A DNA stretch of 15,121 nt. It comes from CAZZEX01 sp964653285 (GTDB lineage Bacteria > Chloroflexota > Anaerolineae > B4-G1). The notes under the pieces are model-generated. The model made no database searches, had not been told where the DNA came from, and saw only the letters and a list, made by a program, of their open reading frames with translations. Within the stretch, counting starts at the first letter, position 1; each line of letters opens with the position of its first letter. Location: the NCBI GenBank assembly GCA_964653285.1, contig CAZZEX010000111.1, positions 1 through 15,121 of the forward strand. Reading direction: 5' to 3'. The translations under genes and the position numbers were made by a program. Of the stretch, positions 11,967 to 15,121 are shown piece after piece.

Positions 11967-12871
11967 GGCCCTGACACATCGTAGGCCGAGCTATAGACCT
12001 CCATCCCCCGTAACAGAGCCAACTTCCTGGCTCTCGGGTCGAACATCGGGGAGATTATGAGCATCCGCTCGACCTTTACGCCCTCCTCTTGTTCGTAGAA
12101 AGCGACCTTGCGGTAGAAGTGCTCCACGTCGCCCCGGCTGATGGAGGACTTGATCTCTATCAGTGAGTGCGTCCCGTCGTGGATGACCACGTCAATCTCC
12201 ACCTGGTCGGGTTCTGCGAAGACGATCCCACGCGTATCCATCTTCCGATAGTTCTTCACCTGCCAACCGGTCTGTCTCAGGACACCGATCAATCCCTCGC
12301 GGAAGGCACTCTCGGCCATCATACCCCAGCGGGCACCCAGTGCTCCGAGGGTTGACTCCATCCGGTCAATCCTGCCAGAGAGGTGAGCGAAGCCACGGTT
12401 GAAGTCCTCTCGCAACTCGTTCATCCGCTGTGAGAACTCATCCATCCGCCGCGAGTGTTCCTCCTGCACTGCGGCAAAATGATCCATCCGCCGCGAGTGC
12501 TCGGCAAACTGGCGATTGGAGTCTTCCCTCAACTCGTCCATCCGTTGTGAGAACGCATCCATCCGCTGCGAGAACGCGTCCATCCGCCGCGAGTGTTCCT
12601 CCTGCACTGCGGCAAAATGATCCATCCGCCGCGAGTGCTCGGCAAACTGGCGATTGAAGTCCTCGCGCAGTGCCTCGATGCGCTCGCCCTGAGCATCTAT
12701 GCGCTCGCCCTGAGCATCAATGTGCTCCAGGACTGCCTGCAGGTCGGTGCGCTGGGCAAAGGTATGCGCCATCACCCCAATCAGTTCGTACTGAACCGCC
12801 GGAACGCTGGTCAGCAGACGACTCAGTTCCTCTCGGACAAGGGCCGGAAGTTCCTCTCTGGTTATGGTCAT
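11963..12871 (-). CDS. Coiled-coil PD-(D/E)XK nuclease-like protein (DUF3782-type), 302 aa
   Basis: Residues 45-175 are a long coiled coil of repeated 'EHSRRMD' and 'FSQRMDEL' units. Residues 180-300 are a restriction-endonuclease-like domain: E187, then VEIDVVI with D227 and LIEIKSS with E239 and K241, the D-x(n)-ExK pattern. Such proteins are widespread in thermophiles, cyanobacteria and Chloroflexota; the function is unknown and DNA cleavage is only presumed. The ATG at 12871 (MTITREELPALVREEL) has GGGAGAG about 5 nt before it; an open frame upstream reaches 13069 but is antisense to nothing functional and crosses the promoter. A 78-bp exact direct repeat lies inside the coiled-coil region. 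Confidence 0.82.
   Translation of the reverse strand: MTITREELPALVREELSRLLTSVPAVQYELIGVMAHTFAQRTDLQAVLEHIDAQGERIDAQGERIEALREDFNRQFAEHSRRMDHFAAVQEEHSRRMDAFSQRMDAFSQRMDELREDSNRQFAEHSRRMDHFAAVQEEHSRRMDEFSQRMNELREDFNRGFAHLSGRIDRMESTLGALGARWGMMAESAFREGLIGVLRQTGWQVKNYRKMDTRGIVFAEPDQVEIDVVIHDGTHSLIEIKSSISRGDVEHFYRKVAFYEQEEGVKVERMLIISPMFDPRARKLALLRGMEVYSSAYDVSGP
12441..12656 (-). repeat. Exact 78-bp direct repeat inside the coiled-coil gene
   Basis: Positions 12441-12518 and 12579-12656 are identical over 78 bp with a 138-bp period, equal to 46 codons. In the protein, residues 73-98 are repeated as 119-144. Identity at synonymous positions indicates a recent duplication or ongoing recombination. Shorter HSRRMD-type units repeat within each copy. 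Confidence 0.9.
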
Positions 12872-12908
12872 CCGTCTCTCCCGTATGAACAGGTAGTGGT
12901 CTGAGTAT

Positions 12909-12937
12909 ATTATACACCAGTTGGGCAACAAAATCAA
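12909..12937 (-). promoter_or_regulatory. Promoter of the PD-(D/E)XK protein gene
   Basis: On the minus strand, TTGATT (12937-12932) and TATAAT (12914-12909) are separated by 17 nt. It sits between the VanW gene stop and the ATG at 12871, giving a leader of about 30 nt that contains the ribosome binding site. No terminator separates it from the VanW gene. Confidence 0.75.
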
Positions 12938-12950
12938 TCCGCCGATGTGC

Positions 12951-14741
12951 CTACGGCTCTGTCTCTTCCTCCGGCGGCTCGTAGCCGGGGCCGTAGTGGT
13001 AGGCAGCGCGGCGGGGGGCGTATTGGCTGACGAAGGTGTCGTGGTAGAGCAGGTCGCCCGCCGCGTCATAAACCCATCGCTCGACCGTCGCCGTCAGTCC
13101 GTTCACCGCCGACTGCCAGCGGATCACCGTCCCTGGCTCCAGTTCCTGGTCCAACTGGTAAATGGGCGGGCCAGGCTCGGTCTCGTCGCTGACCACCGCT
13201 TCCTTCTTCTCCACCCGCCGCCCATCATCGGTAGAGTAGAAGCGGAACACCAGCCGGTGAGCCCCCTCCTCGATCTCAGTCTCGATCAACAGCGGGTAGG
13301 GCTGGTCGTTGGTGAAGCGGAAATCCACCTGCGGCGAGTAGACGGTGGCATCCATCCCCACCCCTGCGTCCATCAACTCGTAGTAGCGCACCCGATAGTG
13401 ATGGTACCAGCGATTGACGATGGGATAGCCGCCCCAGAAAGCGGCCCGGAAAGCGGTGGTAGAGACCTGGCAGATGCCGCCACCGACCTCGATGGCCAGT
13501 TGCTCTCCGGCCGTGATGTAGGACTCATCGTATCCCGCCTCGGCGCTCACCTCCCCCAGATAGTGGTTGAAGGAGAAGGTCTCTCCCGGGGCGACGACGA
13601 TGCCATCGAACTTGGTTGCCGCCAGCCGGATGTTGTGGTCGCGCCCGGAGGGGGAGCCGATGAAGTAGGAATCCCCCTCAGCCACCAGTTCGACGATGCC
13701 CGACTCTTCAGCGGTGGCAGTGTCGGGGTAACGGGGCGGGACGGCCTGTACGACGAGAGGGATGTAGCGATTGCCCGCCCTCAGTTCCTGCACGATGCGT
13801 ACCAGGCTGGCCCCCACGTCGAGTGCCCGGCCCTCCCGGCTGGGGCTGATGGGTTCCAACTGGCCCGTTCCCTCGTCGAAGTGGAAACGGGCATCCACCG
13901 GTTCCACCACCAGCGCGGGGGCCAACTCCTCCAGGTAGGCCCGCAGCGCGCCTTCGTCCAGTGCAATGTGTAACTCCCCACCCTCCGCCCGTACCACCAG
14001 CATCGTGACCAGTTGCTCCGGCGGCAGCACCCACGGACCGGGGTCGCCCTCGCGCGGGTGGGCGAGAACGAGCGTGAGCGGGCTATCCAGCAACGTCTCG
14101 GCCTCGGCACGGGCCGGTTCGGCGTCGGCGATGACGGGCGGGACCTCGCGGACGACCAGTTCCACCTCGGCAGGGGCCAGGCGAGTCACGGCCGGGACCA
14201 ACGCCGCCAGTGTCGCCTCCACGTCCAGGTAGCATCCGGGCTGGGCCGGGTTGACGACCGGGGTGACGCCGTCGAGGGAGAGAGTGGCATCGGTGGAAGG
14301 GAGGTTCACCTGTTCGGCCAGCGTTTTCAGGTAGAGACGGGCCACGCGCTCGTCGTAGATAACGACTGGGGGGAAGTTCTCACCGTAGGCCAGCAGCCGC
14401 AGATGGGTCAGCAGGTTGCCCGCCCACGAGGATGAGCGCCGGCGCCCCAACTGATGTGCCGGCGCCAGCGTGGCCCACGGGTCGAGCCGGAGTCCCAGGT
14501 CGGTGGGACGGACGGACCAGGAACGATCCGGCCCGCGCAGCGTCACCAGCGGCGCGTCGAGCCCCAGGCCACCCTCCAGCGCCGTAGCGGCCTCCTCGGG
14601 TCGCATCCCGCCCACGTCCACGCCCCATACCCACACGCCGGGGTAGATGCGCTCAGCGTGGTAGAATCCAAAAGCCAGCACCGAACCGAGCAGGAAGGCG
14701 AGAACGATACAGAAGAAGATAAGTAAAGCGCGGAACTTCAT
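12951..14741 (-). CDS. VanW family cell-wall protein with peptidoglycan-binding-like domains, 596 aa
   Basis: An N-terminal hydrophobic segment (residues 5-26) serves as a signal anchor, so most of the protein is outside the membrane. Two repeats of the YoaR/PG_binding_4-like type occupy about 40-330 (GVDVGGMRPEEAATALEGGL near the start of the first). The VanW domain spans about 345-480, with the conserved NIRLAATKFDGIVVAPGETF SFN and EVGGGICQVSTT stretches. The C-terminal part (PGTVIRW, GLTATVERWVYDAAGD) is G5-like. Proteins of this layout are common in Firmicutes and Chloroflexota; the role of VanW is unknown but associated with the cell wall. There is no clear Shine-Dalgarno before the ATG. 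It is 50 nt downstream of the rhomboid gene on the same strand. Confidence 0.92.
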   Translation of the reverse strand: MKFRALLIFFCIVLAFLLGSVLAFGFYHAERIYPGVWVWGVDVGGMRPEEAATALEGGLGLDAPLVTLRGPDRSWSVRPTDLGLRLDPWATLAPAHQLGRRRSSSWAGNLLTHLRLLAYGENFPPVVIYDERVARLYLKTLAEQVNLPSTDATLSLDGVTPVVNPAQPGCYLDVEATLAALVPAVTRLAPAEVELVVREVPPVIADAEPARAEAETLLDSPLTLVLAHPREGDPGPWVLPPEQLVTMLVVRAEGGELHIALDEGALRAYLEELAPALVVEPVDARFHFDEGTGQLEPISPSREGRALDVGASLVRIVQELRAGNRYIPLVVQAVPPRYPDTATAEESGIVELVAEGDSYFIGSPSGRDHNIRLAATKFDGIVVAPGETFSFNHYLGEVSAEAGYDESYITAGEQLAIEVGGGICQVSTTAFRAAFWGGYPIVNRWYHHYRVRYYELMDAGVGMDATVYSPQVDFRFTNDQPYPLLIETEIEEGAHRLVFRFYSTDDGRRVEKKEAVVSDETEPGPPIYQLDQELEPGTVIRWQSAVNGLTATVERWVYDAAGDLLYHDTFVSQYAPRRAAYHYGPGYEPPEEETEP

Positions 14742-14752
14742 AGCAGGTTTGG

Positions 14753-14778
14753 CAGTCAGCGGTCAGCAGTCAGCAGTT
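14753..14778. repeat. Short tandem repeat between rhomboid and VanW genes
   Basis: The stretch is made of repeated CAGTCAGC/GGTCAGC words (about four 6-8 bp copies, imperfect). It occupies half of the 50-bp intergenic gap and ends close to the VanW start, where no ribosome binding site is seen. Such 'GTCAGC' repeats are frequent in intergenic DNA and may vary in copy number. Confidence 0.6.
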
Positions 14779-14791
14779 AGTGATTGGCTGT

Positions 14792-15121
14792 CTACCATTG
14801 GTCATTTTGCCATGGTCGGTACTCGTCAGCATGAGTACGACTGGGACGAGGGCAGATGAGCCTGATCACCGCCAGCCCGAAGACAAAACCCCCGATGTGC
14901 GCCCACCAGGCCACGCCTCCACTCTGCAACACATCGGTGGCGGCGGCCAGGGCGAAGAGGCCGTTGAATAACTGGGAGATGAACCAGAAGCCCAGGTAGA
15001 CCAAGGCCGGGATCTCGATGATGCGGATAAAGTAGAACACAGGCACGAGGGTGACGACGCGGGCCTTGGGATAGAGCACCAGGTAGGCCCCCAGCACGCC
15101 CGCGATGGCCCCGCTGGCCCC
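14792..15121 (-). CDS. Rhomboid family intramembrane serine protease (partial, C-terminal part)
   Basis: The gene enters from the right edge; the frame is open to the window border. The first visible residues are GASGAIAGVLGAYL, containing the catalytic serine of the GxSG motif, and the catalytic histidine lies in WWAHIGGFVFGL. Three hydrophobic segments follow or surround these motifs: VVTLVPVFYFIRIIEIPALV, LGFWFISQLFNGLFALAAA, and the histidine helix. This is the GlpG-type order. It cleaves membrane-spanning substrates inside the bilayer; substrates are unknown. The short basic tail ends at 14792. The VanW gene follows 50 nt downstream on the same strand. Confidence 0.92.
   Translation of the reverse strand, partial: GASGAIAGVLGAYLVLYPKARVVTLVPVFYFIRIIEIPALVYLGFWFISQLFNGLFALAAATDVLQSGGVAWWAHIGGFVFGLAVIRLICPRPSRTHADEYRPWQNDQW

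Noticed and set aside
12921..13973. A 350-codon plus-strand open frame
   Set aside because: Antisense to the VanW gene, with no family resemblance and no ribosome site.

Overview
The window looks like a chromosomal segment of a GC-rich, non-model bacterium, most plausibly a member of Chloroflexota (Anaerolineae-like). This is an inference from gene content (a VanW/G5-type wall protein, a small four-helix membrane protein, a short arginine decarboxylase with Bacteroidetes/Chloroflexota-like motifs, a chromosomal ParM/ParR-like pair) and from the many short palindromic intergenic repeats. No rRNA, tRNA or CRISPR array was seen.

Region 1 (1-4280, minus strand) is an accessory, defence-like block, visibly less GC-rich between about 1600 and 4280. 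In transcription order it holds a NYN-domain protein with a zinc ribbon, a DUF6338 membrane protein, a 60-residue glutamine-rich protein, an unrecognised 224-residue protein and the first 460 codons of an SNF2/DEAH helicase that leaves the window. The NYN gene has a consensus promoter (TTGACA-17-TATAAT) followed by a leader of about 115 nt with two strong nested hairpins ending just before the Shine-Dalgarno. A palindromic, MITE-like element of 155 bp lies directly upstream of the helicase start.

Region 2 (4280-5151) contains a winged-helix gene remnant, a dispersed repeat of the 'GTCATTCTGAGCGTAGCGAAGAATC' type, and a small membrane protein with its own promoter.

Region 3 (5148-10465, plus strand) looks like one operon: a ParM-like actin ATPase fused to an unknown N-terminal domain, a 96-residue ParR-like ribbon-helix-helix protein, a PLP-dependent arginine decarboxylase and an L-lactate permease family transporter. 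Gaps are 7, 20 and 12 nt. The first gene has a good internal start that could yield the actin domain alone.

Region 4 (10466-11700) is a HEPN/nucleotidyltransferase toxin-antitoxin-like pair with a 4-nt overlap. A 91-bp MITE with 12-bp inverted termini and an 8-bp direct repeat on each side sits between its promoter and its start codon. A gene-free palindrome-rich stretch follows.

Region 5 (11696-15121, minus strand) holds a winged-helix/BTAD-like remnant, a coiled-coil PD-(D/E)XK protein with a recent internal 46-residue duplication, a VanW-family cell-wall protein and the C-terminal part of a rhomboid protease that leaves the window.
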